Source: Acrocarpospora corrugata (GTDB lineage: Bacteria; Actinomycetota; Actinomycetes; Streptosporangiales; Streptosporangiaceae). Taken from it: 64,000 nt of DNA. This document shows, piece after piece, positions 25,601-35,157 of this stretch (positions are counted from its first letter, which is position 1; the number at the start of each line of letters is the position of its first letter). The translations under genes and the position numbers were made by a program. The notes beneath the pieces are model-generated. The model was given only the letters and a program-made list of their open reading frames with translations, was not told the origin of the DNA and did no database searches. The stretch spans positions 52,283-116,282 of the forward strand of contig NZ_BLAD01000062.1 in assembly GCF_009687845.1 (NCBI RefSeq), read 5' to 3'.

Positions 25601-27524
25601 CACCGACTTCACCGTGGCCGGCATCGGCGACATGTCCGGCGACGTGTTCGGCAACGGCATGCTGCTGTCCCCGCACATCCGGCTGCTGGCCGCCTTCGAC
25701 CACCGGCACATCTTCATCGACCCCGAGCCCGGCCCCGGCGCGTTCGACGAGCGGCGGCGGCTGTTCGAGCTGCCGCGCAGTTCGTGGGCTGACTACGCGC
25801 CGCACCTGATCTCGGCCGGCGGCGGGGTGTGGCCGCGCACGGCCAAGTCGATCCCGGTCACGCCGCAGGTCAGGTTCGCGCTCGGGATCCCCGACGGGGT
25901 CACCGCGCTGGCCCCGCACGACCTGATCAGCGCCATCCTCAGGGCCCCCGTGGACCTGCTCTGGAACGGCGGCATCGGCACGTACGCGAAGGCGAGCACC
26001 GAGTCGAACGCCGACGTCGGCGACAAGGCCAACGACGCGCTCCGGGTCAACGCCGGCGAACTGCGCTGCAAGGTGATCGGCGAGGGCGGCAACCTGGGCT
26101 TCACCCAGGCGGCCAGGATCGAGTACGCGCTGGGCGGCGGCCGGATCAACACCGACTTCATCGACAACTCGGCCGGCGTGGACACCTCCGACCACGAGGT
26201 CAACATCAAGATCCTGCTCAACCAGGTGGTCCGCGACGGCGAGCTGACCGAGAAGCAGCGCAACCAGCTCTTCAAGGACATGACCGACGAGGTCGGCGGT
26301 CTGGTGCTGCGCGACAACTACGCGCAGAACGTGGTGCTGGCGGCCTCCAGCAAGCAGGCGCCGGAGATGCTGCACATCCACGCCAGATACCTGCGCTGGC
26401 TGGAGCGGGCCGGGCTGATCAACCGGCGGCTGGAGTCGCTGCCGTCGGACAAGGCGCTGGCGGAGCGGCGGCAGGCCCGGCTGGGGCTCACCCAGCCGGA
26501 GCTGGCGGTGCTGCTCGCCTACACCAAGCTGGTGGTGGACGCGGATCTGCTGGCCTCGGACCTGCCGGACGATCCGGCCCTGCGCAAGTGGCTGGTGTCG
26601 TATTTCCCGTCGGCGCTGCGGGAGCCGTACCAGGCTTATATGGACGCGCACCCGCTGCGGCGGGAGATCATCACCACCGGGGTGGTGAACGATCTCGTCA
26701 ACTGGGGTGGAACCAGTTTCATGTTCCGCTTCGGGGAGGAGAGCGGGGCGTCCATGCGCGACATCGCGCGGGCCTACCTGGTCGCCCGGGAGGTGTTCGA
26801 CCTGGCCAGCTTCCGGCGGCAGGTGGAGGCGCTGGACGGCAAGGTGGCGGAGGACACCCAGCTGCGGATGCTGCTGGAAGGGCGGAAGCTGTCCGAGCGC
26901 GGCACCCGGTGGCTGCTCGGGAACCGCAGGCCGCCGCTCGACCTGGCCTCGGTGGCGAACTTCTTCGAGGTGGGGGCCAACGGGCTGCTGCCGCACCTGC
27001 CGAAGATGCTGACCGGGCTCGACCTGGCCGCGTTCGAGGAGCGCAGGGACTCGTTCGTGTCCCGCGGGGTGCCGCCCGAGCTGGCCGAGCGCACGGCCGG
27101 GATGGTGCCGGCCTACTCCACCTTCGACCTGGTGGAGATCGCCGAGCTGACCAAGCGGCCGGTGAACGAGGTGGCCGAGGTCTACTTCGACCTGGCCGAC
27201 CGGCTCCAGCTGGCCCGGCTGCGGGAACGGGTGATCGCGCTGCCCCGGGACAGCCGGTGGAACGCGATGGCCAGGTCCGCGCTCCGGGACGACCTGTACG
27301 CGGCGCACGCCAGCCTGACCAGGGACGTGCTCATCCACAGCACCCCCGGGCTCGCGCCGGAGGAGCGGCTGGCCCGGTGGACCCGCGCGAACGAGGCCGC
27401 GGTGGCGCGGGCCAAGCAGACGCTGTCGGAGATCTGGGAGAGCGACACGTTCGACCTGGCGACGCTCTCGGTGGCGTTGCGGGCGATCAGGACGCTGGTG
27501 GCGACCAGCAGCCTGCCGCAGTAG
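22674..27524 (+). CDS. Large NAD-specific glutamate dehydrogenase (about 180-kDa class)
   Basis: A 1616-residue cytoplasmic enzyme converting L-glutamate and NAD+ to 2-oxoglutarate, ammonium and NADH. The length matches the 180-kDa class known from Streptomyces and Mycobacterium. An ACT-like regulatory N-terminal half comes first (MEDHGWDPGHSVVQIVTDDMPF-type segment near residue 85). The catalytic domain follows around residues 800-1250, with the GSKGGFVVK lysine motif, the ASGGSVGYDHKAMG segment and the GEGGNLGFTQAARIEYA NAD-binding stretch. A C-terminal helical domain completes it. The ATG at 22674 follows AAAGGAG; an in-frame ATG 14 codons upstream precedes that site and was rejected. It is convergent with a lipoprotein gene, one base apart. 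Confidence 0.95.
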   Translation: MPLDTAEAMDELLRTAGETCAKVPGAADGADLFRFLQEYYRQVPLEDLADRNPVDVCGPALAHRNLAAYRPQGRALVHVFSPMLEDHGWDPGHSVVQIVTDDMPFLLDSVTTELDRHGLGTHLIVHPQLRVRRDMTGRLLGDEDADITGMMLVESWMYLEIDRQSDPELLKGLEADLRRVLEDVRYAVEDYAKMRALALMTAEDLADNPPPLDPAGVEDSLELLRWLADGHFTFLGSREYRLEDDDTLTAVPGTGLGILRADKAGSTSFAAMPPELRAKAREKQVLIITKANSRATVFRPTYLDYVGVRLFSADGEVIGERRFLGLFTHVAYNESISRIPVLRRKLGAVLDRAGLPPDSHDGKDMIEILETYPRSELFQISVDELLPIALGVLRLRERKQVKLFLRRDDYGRYISCLIFLPRDRYTTKVRLKMQDLLLKALSGHTLDYSAMIGESALARLHVVIRGERGKRLADTPVNMEELEARLAAATRSWEDDLAAAVTELCAEQEAPTLIRRYLTAFSEGYKADFPPRTAVADLRRLEQLADSGGDIAMNLYEPYDAGPDERRFKVYRLGRPISLSHLLPLLQRMGVEVVDERPYEVDRDNDPATKDAWIYDFGLRFTPTPEVDRDDIKRLFQEAFAALWHGEIENDGFNALVLAAGLTWEQAEILRTYAKYLRQAGATFSQDYIEKVLLGNVRLARLLVGLFEARLDPRRAGDVRDELCAALHEEILASLDEVASLDEDRILRAYLETITATLRTNFFQLVDGKRKPYIAVKFDPQAISVLPQPRPKFEIFVYSPRVEGVHLRFGKVARGGLRWSDRMEDYRTEVLGLVKAQMVKNTVIVPTGSKGGFVVKHPPAGGRDELFAEGVACYRQFVSGLLDLTDNLVGGRVVPPADVVRHDGDDTYLVVAADKGTATFSDIANGVAADYGFWLGDAFASGGSVGYDHKAMGITARGAWESVKYHFRIMGVDVQSTDFTVAGIGDMSGDVFGNGMLLSPHIRLLAAFDHRHIFIDPEPGPGAFDERRRLFELPRSSWADYAPHLISAGGGVWPRTAKSIPVTPQVRFALGIPDGVTALAPHDLISAILRAPVDLLWNGGIGTYAKASTESNADVGDKANDALRVNAGELRCKVIGEGGNLGFTQAARIEYALGGGRINTDFIDNSAGVDTSDHEVNIKILLNQVVRDGELTEKQRNQLFKDMTDEVGGLVLRDNYAQNVVLAASSKQAPEMLHIHARYLRWLERAGLINRRLESLPSDKALAERRQARLGLTQPELAVLLAYTKLVVDADLLASDLPDDPALRKWLVSYFPSALREPYQAYMDAHPLRREIITTGVVNDLVNWGGTSFMFRFGEESGASMRDIARAYLVAREVFDLASFRRQVEALDGKVAEDTQLRMLLEGRKLSERGTRWLLGNRRPPLDLASVANFFEVGANGLLPHLPKMLTGLDLAAFEERRDSFVSRGVPPELAERTAGMVPAYSTFDLVEIAELTKRPVNEVAEVYFDLADRLQLARLRERVIALPRDSRWNAMARSALRDDLYAAHASLTRDVLIHSTPGLAPEERLARWTRANEAAVARAKQTLSEIWESDTFDLATLSVALRAIRTLVATSSLPQ

Positions 27525-27525
27525 C

Positions 27526-28533
27526 TCAGGTGACGCTCGCCCTGGTCACCAGGCCGTCGTAGCCGACGACCTCGGCGGGCGCACTGGAGTCCTTCGGCGG
27601 TACGGCCCCGACATACTGCTGGGTCTCCAGGATCCGGCGCTCCTTGACGATCACGTCGGACCGGAGCGCCCAGCGGGCTTCCTCGGGGATCTCCAGATGC
27701 ATGCCCTGGGCGTTCTCCAGCTTGGCCGTCCAGGTCGTGGTGCGGGTCAGGCTGTAGAGCACCAGGCCACCGCCGTCGGCGGTCCTCACCGCGTACACCG
27801 GGAAGCCGACCGCCAGGGCGAACAGCGAGTCGTAGGCCAGGCCGCGGGACTTGAACGACTTGCGGTTGCGCTTGATCTCGGCGAAGTAGCCGGTCGTCCG
27901 GGGGCCGGGTTCGATCAGGCCGGACGCGTACCCGGCCCGGCCCTCCTCGGCGATGGTGGCGTGCAGCGGGCCCATCAGGTACGGACTGATGGCGATGCTC
28001 TGGTCGCGGGCGTCCAGGGCCGTCGCGTGGCCCTCCTCGTCCAGTTTCAGCGGCGGCAGGTCGGCTTCCAGCAGGGATTCGAAGCTGTTCTGCCAGATCT
28101 CGCCCTGTTTGACGAAGACCAGCAGCGCTTTTCTGGGTTCTCCGCCGTCCTCGCGGCGTTCCAGCACGGCCGCGAACCAGAGCGGGGCGTTGCCGTACTG
28201 GCGGGGCACGATCAGGGTCGGCTCCCCCCAGGTGTAGCGCGGCGGATGCATCCGGGCGGTCCGGTACTGGGCGATCGTGAACAGGTCCTGGCCGTCCCTG
28301 GCCAGGTCCAGCGCCCAGCGTTCGTCGCCGTTCACCCTGGCCACGTCGTCGGCGGCCAGGTGCTCGCGCAGCGCGGTGGCGGCGTCCTCGAAGGTGAGCG
28401 CCACCGGCGTCGGCGTGGGGGCAGCCGTGGCGGCGGTGGTGGCCGCGACCGGGCTCGGGTGCGGCTGGGGCGGCGGCGCCGAGGTGCAGGCGGCAACAGC
28501 GAACAGGACAACCAGGGCGATCGCGCGCCGCAT
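27526..28533 (-). CDS. Hypothetical lipoprotein
   Basis: A 335-residue protein starting with a short basic N-terminus, a hydrophobic core and a lipobox ending AAC ([16 protein letters not shown]), so Cys16 should be lipid-modified and the protein surface-anchored. A Pro/Thr/Ala-rich linker runs to about residue 45. The globular part ([41 protein letters not shown]) resembles a family of actinobacterial lipoproteins without known function. The ATG at 28533 has GGGGGAAG upstream; an upstream in-frame start would hide the signal. It is divergent from prfB. Confidence 0.75.
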   Translation of the reverse strand: MRRAIALVVLFAVAACTSAPPPQPHPSPVAATTAATAAPTPTPVALTFEDAATALREHLAADDVARVNGDERWALDLARDGQDLFTIAQYRTARMHPPRYTWGEPTLIVPRQYGNAPLWFAAVLERREDGGEPRKALLVFVKQGEIWQNSFESLLEADLPPLKLDEEGHATALDARDQSIAISPYLMGPLHATIAEEGRAGYASGLIEPGPRTTGYFAEIKRNRKSFKSRGLAYDSLFALAVGFPVYAVRTADGGGLVLYSLTRTTTWTAKLENAQGMHLEIPEEARWALRSDVIVKERRILETQQYVGAVPPKDSSAPAEVVGYDGLVTRASVT

Positions 28534-28604
28534 CGTCTTCCCCCTTCCCCGGGACAGCCGGTCCACATCGTAGCCAGTCCGGTGTTCGCGTACCCTTTAC
28601 AGAC

Positions 28605-29710
<1,106 letters not shown>

Positions 29711-29720
<10 letters not shown>

Positions 29721-29911
29721 TAGACCTTCAGCGCGGTCAGCGCGAGCACGAGCACCACCAGGAGACCCAGGAAAACCGGGGAGGAGAGCGGGGATCCGTG
29801 GTGATGGAACTTCTCGCGGGCGTTGCGGCAGGCCGGGCAGCGGCCCTCGACAACAGGTTGGGCGCACGCGGCGCAGATCAAGTGTTCGCAGCTCATCGCA
29901 GCTTTACCCAT
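29711..29911 (-). CDS. Small zinc-ribbon membrane protein
   Basis: A 66-residue protein with two Cys pairs (CEHLICAAC and CPAC within residues 8-28), typical of a small zinc ribbon. A basic/His stretch (KFHHHG) follows, then one C-terminal membrane helix ([20 protein letters not shown]) and a short outside tail. It would be a tail-anchored protein with the zinc ribbon in the cytoplasm. The start may be the ATG at 29911 or the one five codons later (29896), which gives [11 protein letters not shown]. Its 3' end overlaps the end of prfB by 10 bases, tail to tail. No function is known. Confidence 0.65.
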
Positions 29912-30066
29912 GCCCTAATCGTTTTGTTTCCGTTATGGACGTTCCATGCCAGTGTTACCCCTAGACTGAGCTCTGGCCAACCGGAACGTCGATCTAGCGA
30001 AAAGAGACCGGCGCCCCCCGGGCTGGACGTCCCCCGCCCCCTAGACTGGCATGCCGTGATGCGCCC

Positions 30067-30756
30067 GTGATCCATTTCGATAATGTCACCAAGGTCTACC
30101 AGAACCAGAATCGTCCTGCCCTCGACCATGTTTCCGTCGATGTGGACAAGGGCGAGTTCGTGTTTCTCGTAGGACCTTCCGGATCGGGGAAGTCCACGTT
30201 CCTCCGCCTGGTGCTCAAGGAGGAGCGGCCCAATTCCGGCGCCATCCATGTCGCCGGTAAGGATCTTGCCCGCCTCACCAATTTCAAGGTGCCGCACCTG
30301 CGGCGCCGGATCGGCTGCGTGTTCCAGGACTTCCGGCTGCTGCCGAACAAGAACGTCTACGAGAACGTCGCGTTCGCGCTCGAGGTCATCGGCAAGCCCC
30401 GGCGGTTCATCCGCAAGGTGGTGCCCGAGGTGATCGAGCTGGTGGGCCTTGAGGGGAAGGCGCACCGGATGCCCGACGAGCTCTCCGGCGGCGAGCAGCA
30501 GCGGGTCGCCATGGCGCGGGCCTTCGTCAACCGTCCGATGATCCTGCTGGCCGACGAGCCGACCGGAAACATCGACCCCGCGACGAGCATCGGCATCATG
30601 AAGGTGCTCGACCGCATCAACAGGACCGGCACCACCGTATTGATGGCCACGCACGACGCGGCGATCGTCGACTCCATGCGCAAGCGGGTGGTGGAGCTGG
30701 AGGATGGCAAGATCGTCCGCGACCAGTCGCGGGGTGTCTACGGCCAGGCGTACTAG
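30067..30756 (+). CDS. ftsE: Cell-division ABC ATPase FtsE
   Basis: A 229-residue ABC ATPase. Walker A is GPSGSGKST near residue 36, the signature is [14 protein letters not shown] near residue 139, Walker B is [10 protein letters not shown] near residue 159, and the switch His is in MATHDA. The start is GTG. With FtsX, 11 bases downstream, it forms a complex that activates peptidoglycan hydrolases at the septum or cell wall. The order ftsE-ftsX-smpB is the usual actinobacterial one. Confidence 0.97.
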   Translation: MIHFDNVTKVYQNQNRPALDHVSVDVDKGEFVFLVGPSGSGKSTFLRLVLKEERPNSGAIHVAGKDLARLTNFKVPHLRRRIGCVFQDFRLLPNKNVYENVAFALEVIGKPRRFIRKVVPEVIELVGLEGKAHRMPDELSGGEQQRVAMARAFVNRPMILLADEPTGNIDPATSIGIMKVLDRINRTGTTVLMATHDAAIVDSMRKRVVELEDGKIVRDQSRGVYGQAY

Positions 30757-30767
30757 AAGAAGGAAGC

Positions 30768-31667
30768 ATGCGGGCGAATTTCATCTTCTCCGAGGTCTGG
30801 ATCGGACTCCGGCGTAACCTCACGATGACCATCGCGGTGATCGTGACCGTCGCCGTGGGTATGGCGCTGCTCGGCGTCGGGCTGATGATCAATTCTCAGG
30901 TCACCTCGATGACCGGGTACTGGACCGACAAGGTGGAATTGTCGGTCTATCTGTGTAAGAAGGATTCCGCCTTCGAGTCCTGCAAGGACAAGGGCGCGAT
31001 CAGCCAGGAGCAGAAGAACGCCCTGCAGGCGACCATCAAGGAGATGCCCGAGGTCGAGAGCGTCGAGTTCGAGGACGCGGCCAAGGCGCTGGAGAACTTC
31101 AAGATCTCCGAGAACAACCGCACGCTCGCCGCGATCGTCAAGGTCGAGGACATGCCGGAGTCGTTCCGGGTCAAGCTGCGCGACCCGGACAAGGCCAGCG
31201 CGATCATCGAGAGCATCGAGGGCCAGGCTGGCGTCTCCAACATCATCAACGAGCGCGACCTGCTGGAGAACTACTTCGGCTTCATGAACCGGCTCCAGTA
31301 CATGGCGCTGGGCGTGGCCATCCTGATGGTCGGCGCGGCCACCCTGCTGATCGGCAACACGGTCCGGCTGTCGGCGTACAACCGGCGGCGCGAGACCGGC
31401 ATCATGCGCCTGGTCGGCGCCTCCAACGTGTACATCCAGCTGCCGTTCGTGCTGGAAGGCGTGATCGCCGGCCTGATCGGCGGCGTGTTCGCGGCGGTGC
31501 TGCTGATCACCACCAAGGTGCTGCTGTTCGAGGGCATCCAGTCCTATATGGCGGTGCCACTGGGCTGGGACACGGTGGCCGGGGTGATCACCCTGACCAT
31601 GGCGGTCGGTGTGATCATCTGTATCCTCGCCTCGTTCATCACGCTCCGTCGTTATCTGCGTGTGTGA
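30768..31667 (+). CDS. ftsX: Cell-division permease-like protein FtsX
   Basis: A 299-residue membrane protein with the FtsX topology. Helix 1 is at about residues 20-42 (ending LGVGLMINS), then a large extracytoplasmic loop to about residue 170 that contains a Cys pair ([15 protein letters not shown]). Three further helices occupy the last 130 residues, including the cytoplasmic [15 protein letters not shown] coupling segment. AGAAGGA precedes the ATG. It transmits FtsE ATP hydrolysis to an outside cell-wall hydrolase, which is not encoded next to it here. Confidence 0.96.
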   Translation: MRANFIFSEVWIGLRRNLTMTIAVIVTVAVGMALLGVGLMINSQVTSMTGYWTDKVELSVYLCKKDSAFESCKDKGAISQEQKNALQATIKEMPEVESVEFEDAAKALENFKISENNRTLAAIVKVEDMPESFRVKLRDPDKASAIIESIEGQAGVSNIINERDLLENYFGFMNRLQYMALGVAILMVGAATLLIGNTVRLSAYNRRRETGIMRLVGASNVYIQLPFVLEGVIAGLIGGVFAAVLLITTKVLLFEGIQSYMAVPLGWDTVAGVITLTMAVGVIICILASFITLRRYLRV

Positions 31668-31690
31668 CGAGCGCCGGTAGGCTCTCTGCC

Positions 31691-32173
31691 ATGCCACGTG
31701 AGACCGGGCGTAAGGTCATCGCCCAGAACAAGCGTGCCCGCCACGACTTCTTCATCGAGGAGACCTACGAGGCCGGTCTGGTCCTGACCGGCACCGAGGT
31801 CAAGTCGTTGCGGGCAGGCAAGGCCAACCTGACCGACGGTTACGCCGCCGTCGAAGACCACGAGACGTGGCTGTACAACGTGTACATCCCCGAGTACAGC
31901 CAGGGCACCTGGACCAACCACGCCGCGCGGCGCAAGCGCAAGCTGCTGCTGCACCGCAAGGAGATCGGCAAGATCAACGCCACGCTCAAGGAGCGCGGCC
32001 TGACCCTGGTGCCGCTCGCCCTGTACTTCAAGGACGGCCGGGCCAAGATCGAGGTCGGCATCGGCCGCGGCAAGAAGGACTACGACAAGCGCCAGACCCT
32101 GCGCGAGAAGCAGGACAACCGCGAGATGTCCCGGGCCCTGTCCAACGCCGTCCGCCGCAAGGGGGGCCGCTAG
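31691..32173 (+). CDS. smpB: SsrA-binding protein SmpB
   Basis: A 160-residue RNA-binding protein needed for trans-translation. It has the family sequences [35 protein letters not shown] and the basic C-terminal tail [16 protein letters not shown]. The ATG at 31691 begins the conserved N-terminus; an in-frame GTG/ATG nine codons earlier was rejected. Its RNA partner ssrA lies about 2.2 kb downstream on the same strand, with one gene between. Confidence 0.97.
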   Translation: MPRETGRKVIAQNKRARHDFFIEETYEAGLVLTGTEVKSLRAGKANLTDGYAAVEDHETWLYNVYIPEYSQGTWTNHAARRKRKLLLHRKEIGKINATLKERGLTLVPLALYFKDGRAKIEVGIGRGKKDYDKRQTLREKQDNREMSRALSNAVRRKGGR

Positions 32174-32176
32174 GCC

Positions 32177-34060
32177 GTGTCCCGTTTGTCCCGTTCTGTA
32201 CGGCTTGCGTTGGCGTTGGGGCTGCTCACCCCGACGCTGACCGCGTGCTTCGAGGAGCCGTCCCCGCACGAGGCGATCCGGGACTTCCTCGTCGGCTGGG
32301 AGAGCGGCGACTACGCCATGGCGGCCCGCCGCGCCGACGCCGACGAGGCCTCCGTACGGAAGGCGCTCGGCGACGTCGCCCTGCACCTGGACGCCGCCTC
32401 GCTCCGCTTCAAACTGGGCCACATCACCCGGGACGGCGGCACCGCCCAGGCCGCCTTCCAGGCCGAGGTGGACCTGGGCGAGAACAACCCGCTGTGGACC
32501 TACGCCAGCACGCTGCCGCTGCACCAGGTGGACGGCCGCTGGAAGGTCCGCTGGTCGCCCAGCGTCATCCACCCCGACCTGCACGAAGGCCAGCGCCTGG
32601 CGGTCAAGGTGGACCCGGAGGGCCGCCAGCCCATCATCGACCGCTACGGCGACACCCTCCAGGACCAGGACACGCAGTATGTCGCCCAGGTGATCCCGGT
32701 CCAGCTCTCCGACCCCGCCCGGCTCTGCCAGGAACTCGCGAAGGTGACCGGCTTCGCCCAGGACCGGCTGCTCAGCCGCATCCTGTCCGCGCCGCCCACC
32801 GACGCGGTCCCGCTGGCCACCTTCGGCCGCGCCAAGTACGAGCAGCTGCTCGCCCAGTTGGACCGCATCGACGGCCTCAAGATCGCGGTCGTCTATCCGC
32901 CGGTCGCGCCCAAGTCGCCGGCCCAGATCGTGGGCCGGGTCAACGCCGTCACCGCGGAGAGCGAGCAGCAGCTCGGCGGCCCCCAGCGGGCCGGTGACAC
33001 CGTCGGCAGGGACGGGCTCCAGCGCGCCTACCAGGACCAGCTGACCGGCTCCACCGAGACGCGGGTCATCGTGCTGGACACCAAGACCTGGAAGACGGTC
33101 AAGGAGCTCAAGTCCTGGCCGGGCCGGAAGAACACGCCGGTCCGGACGACCATCGACTCCCGGCTCCAGCGGGCCGCCGATCTCGCGGTCGCGCGGACCC
33201 AGCCGGTCGCCCTGGTCGCCGTGGACGCCCCCACCGGGCAGGTGCTCGCGGTCTCCACCAAGGACCTGCACCAGGAGAACGACGCACTGGCCGGCAAGTT
33301 CCCGGCCGGCACCACGTTCTCCGTGATCGCCACCGAAGCCCTGCTCAAAGCTGGTCTGGACGTCGGGCAGAAGGTCCCGTGCACGGCCGACCGCACGGTC
33401 GGCGGCGCGCGTTTCCAGCAGACCGGCGTCACCTCCTCCGCGCCCTCCTTCGAGGCCGACTTCGCGCACGGCTGCGTGACCGCGCTGGCCTCGATGGCCC
33501 GCCGGGTGGACGAGCGCGCCCTCACCGAGAGCGCCGGCCTGTTCGGCATCGGCGCGCCCTGGGGCCTGCCGCTCAACAGCTTCAGCGGATCCATCCCGGC
33601 CGGCACCACCGACGCCGCCCGCGCCAAGATCATCGCGGGTTCCAGCGTCCGGGTGAGCCCGCTGGCAATGGCACTGGTGGCCGGCGCGGTCCGGTCCGGG
33701 ACCTGGCATCCGCCCACCCTGGTCACCGCGCCGTCCTCACCGGACCCGAACGCGGAGATCATCCCGCCCCCGCCCCCCAAGCCACGCCCCCTCGACGCCG
33801 CCCGCGTCGCCGAACTCCGCTCCCTGATGCGGGCCGGCGTCGCCACCGGCTCCGCCCGCGCGGCCGCCGCCCCAGGCGACCCCGTGTACGGCGTCGCGTC
33901 CACGGTCACCTTCGTCGACAAGAAGGACCGCCGCCAGCTGTCCTGGTTCGTCGGCTGGCAGGGCGACGTCGCCGTCGCCGTCATGATGGAGGGCCCCGAC
34001 CCCGCGGGCGCCTCCTCCGTGGCGGGCGCCTTCTTCAGCGGCACCAGAAAAGATTTCTGA
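32177..34060 (+). CDS. Penicillin-binding-protein-like lipoprotein without catalytic motifs
   Basis: A 627-residue protein with the layout of a MecA-like class B PBP. It has a lipobox (LTAC, Cys24), an NTF2-like domain at about residues 28-135, a dimerisation region, and a transpeptidase fold from about residue 330 (ALVAVDAPTGQVLAVS, ending SWFVGWQGDVAVAVMMEG). The three active-site motifs are all changed. The SxxK site reads TTFS (379-382), SxN reads GCV (432-434), and KTG reads STV (575-577). It therefore should not acylate beta-lactams or cross-link peptidoglycan, and is more likely structural or regulatory. It starts with GTG three bases after the smpB stop and so belongs to that operon. 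Confidence 0.85.
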   Translation: MSRLSRSVRLALALGLLTPTLTACFEEPSPHEAIRDFLVGWESGDYAMAARRADADEASVRKALGDVALHLDAASLRFKLGHITRDGGTAQAAFQAEVDLGENNPLWTYASTLPLHQVDGRWKVRWSPSVIHPDLHEGQRLAVKVDPEGRQPIIDRYGDTLQDQDTQYVAQVIPVQLSDPARLCQELAKVTGFAQDRLLSRILSAPPTDAVPLATFGRAKYEQLLAQLDRIDGLKIAVVYPPVAPKSPAQIVGRVNAVTAESEQQLGGPQRAGDTVGRDGLQRAYQDQLTGSTETRVIVLDTKTWKTVKELKSWPGRKNTPVRTTIDSRLQRAADLAVARTQPVALVAVDAPTGQVLAVSTKDLHQENDALAGKFPAGTTFSVIATEALLKAGLDVGQKVPCTADRTVGGARFQQTGVTSSAPSFEADFAHGCVTALASMARRVDERALTESAGLFGIGAPWGLPLNSFSGSIPAGTTDAARAKIIAGSSVRVSPLAMALVAGAVRSGTWHPPTLVTAPSSPDPNAEIIPPPPPKPRPLDAARVAELRSLMRAGVATGSARAAAAPGDPVYGVASTVTFVDKKDRRQLSWFVGWQGDVAVAVMMEGPDPAGASSVAGAFFSGTRKDF

Positions 34061-34201
34061 CCCCCGAGCAACCATCCCGCCCCCCGCCGGCGTCTTCCTT
34101 AGTGACCGGGTTCGCTTTGGGGGGTTGCGAACTCGGTCATCGACCAGGGCTCCATCTCGGGGGGAGCCCTGCCGTCCGGACCGGCTCGACCCTGCCGGTC
34201 G

Positions 34202-34230
34202 GCCCCCGGAAGCCTGCTGCTTCCGGGGGC
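34202..34230 (+). terminator. Strong hairpin before tmRNA
   Basis: A perfect 12-base inverted repeat (gcccccggaagc / gcttccgggggc) with a 5-base loop, 140 bases after the PBP-like gene. It likely terminates the prfB-smpB-side transcript. The rest of the gap 34061-34359 must hold the ssrA promoter; I see no gene in it. Confidence 0.8.
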
Positions 34231-34359
34231 TTACGGCAATTTTCGGCGGCTTGACACCTTATGTACGGCCGGAATACCGGTTCGCGTGACGGCGTTCCCC
34301 CCTGTAGGGTGACGTTGCCCGTCTCCGCTCGCGCGGGGCCGGGGTTGAAAATTCCACAT

Positions 34360-34746
34360 GGGGGTGACCGGTTTCGACTGCGACATTTCAAGGTAGGGGA
34401 AGCGGGCCGAGGACGGCGGACATAACCTCGATAACACTGTGTCCGCAAACCAATAAGTGCCGATAACACGAGCACTCCGGCTAGCAAGCGTACGCTTGCT
34501 CTCGCTGCCTAAGCAGACGAGCTAAGCCGTGTCAGCCCGGGACCGCCTCCGGCCCGGGACCTGGCATCGCTAGGAGGCTAAACCCATCGACCCGGTCGCG
34601 GGATCGCTGGGGAAATCAAACAGCGACTGAGCCCGTCGGCGACTCGCCTGTGAGAGCGCCGGGGCTGAGAAACTCATAAACAGGCTGCGCCCGGAGAAGC
34701 CCTAGCTCGGTGCCGTAGGACGCGGGTTCGATTCCCGCCACCTCCA
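34360..34746 (+). ncRNA. ssrA: Transfer-messenger RNA
   Basis: A one-piece tmRNA of about 387 nucleotides. The 5' end GGGGGTGACCGGTTTCGACT pairs with the 3' acceptor strand CACCTCC (34739-34745), with one G-U pair. The T arm is GCGGG-TTCGATT-CCCGC just before it. The resume codon is GCC at 34459 and the tag frame runs to a TAA at 34510-34512, encoding ADNTSTPASKRTLALAA, with the usual LAA end that marks proteins for degradation. The genomic sequence after the discriminator A is CGA, so CCA must be added after transcription. SmpB is encoded upstream. Confidence 0.96.
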
Positions 34747-34751
34747 CGAAT

Positions 34752-34800
34752 GAAACGACCCTGGTCGGAAGCCTTGCGGCTTCCTCCCCAGGGTCGTTTC
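34752..34800 (+). terminator. tmRNA terminator
   Basis: A 13-base perfect inverted repeat (gaaacgaccctgg / ccagggtcgtttc) encloses a second small hairpin (gaagccttgcggcttc). It starts 5 bases after the tmRNA 3' end. Confidence 0.85.
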
Positions 34801-34810
34801 GGTTTCCACA

Positions 34811-34880
34811 CGGGGGGACGACCCCCCGAGCCCCCCGGGCCCCCCGGTGTGGGGGGCCGAGCCCCCCACGCCCCCCCCCG
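34811..34880. repeat. G/C-homopolymer palindrome cluster
   Basis: A run of alternating G6 and C6 blocks that can fold into several overlapping hairpins (for example cggggggacgaccccccg). It has no coding content and follows the tmRNA terminator. Such blocks are hard to sequence, so base-level accuracy here is uncertain. Confidence 0.6.
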
Positions 34881-35157
34881 CGAGCTAGCGCGATTGCCGT
34901 GGTTGAGTATGGGGTGAGGGCACATCGGATGAGCCTGGTCGGAGGGACTGGGGTCTCCTCTCCTCGGGTGTTGAGTTGTGGTTACTGGGTTGCTCTCGGT
35001 TGTTGTGAAGCGGTGACGTCTGGATTGACGGCGCCGCTTTTTTGTGTTCTGGACCCTGGGGTGTGGGGGTGGGGGGACTAGGGATATTCCCGGGGTGACG
35101 CTCTGCTTTGGGCTGCTTACGGTCGAAATTGACCTGGCGGTAGGAGGAGGGGCAGAG
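34881..35157 (+). other. Leader region of the protease operon
   Basis: About 280 bases without a convincing gene. It contains the promoter and the AGGAGGAGG ribosome-binding site of the S8 protease. Small frames in it (for example 34899-35081, 60 codons) have no start signal or precursor-peptide features and were not called. I looked specifically for a short leader plus Cys/Ser/Thr core peptide and saw none. Confidence 0.5.

Noticed and set aside
23397..27338. 1313-codon minus-strand ORF opposite the glutamate dehydrogenase
   Set aside because: It is a shadow of a conserved 1616-residue enzyme; composition is Gln/His/Arg-rich without domains.
34811..34880. G6/C6 blocks as a replication or integration site
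   Set aside because: No flanking direct repeats, integrase or origin boxes; simple palindromes or sequencing-difficult DNA explain it.
34899..35081. 60-codon ORF upstream of the S8 protease considered as a lanthipeptide precursor
   Set aside because: No ribosome-binding site, Trp/Gly/Val-rich without leader features, and its few Cys are not arranged with Ser/Thr as in a core peptide.
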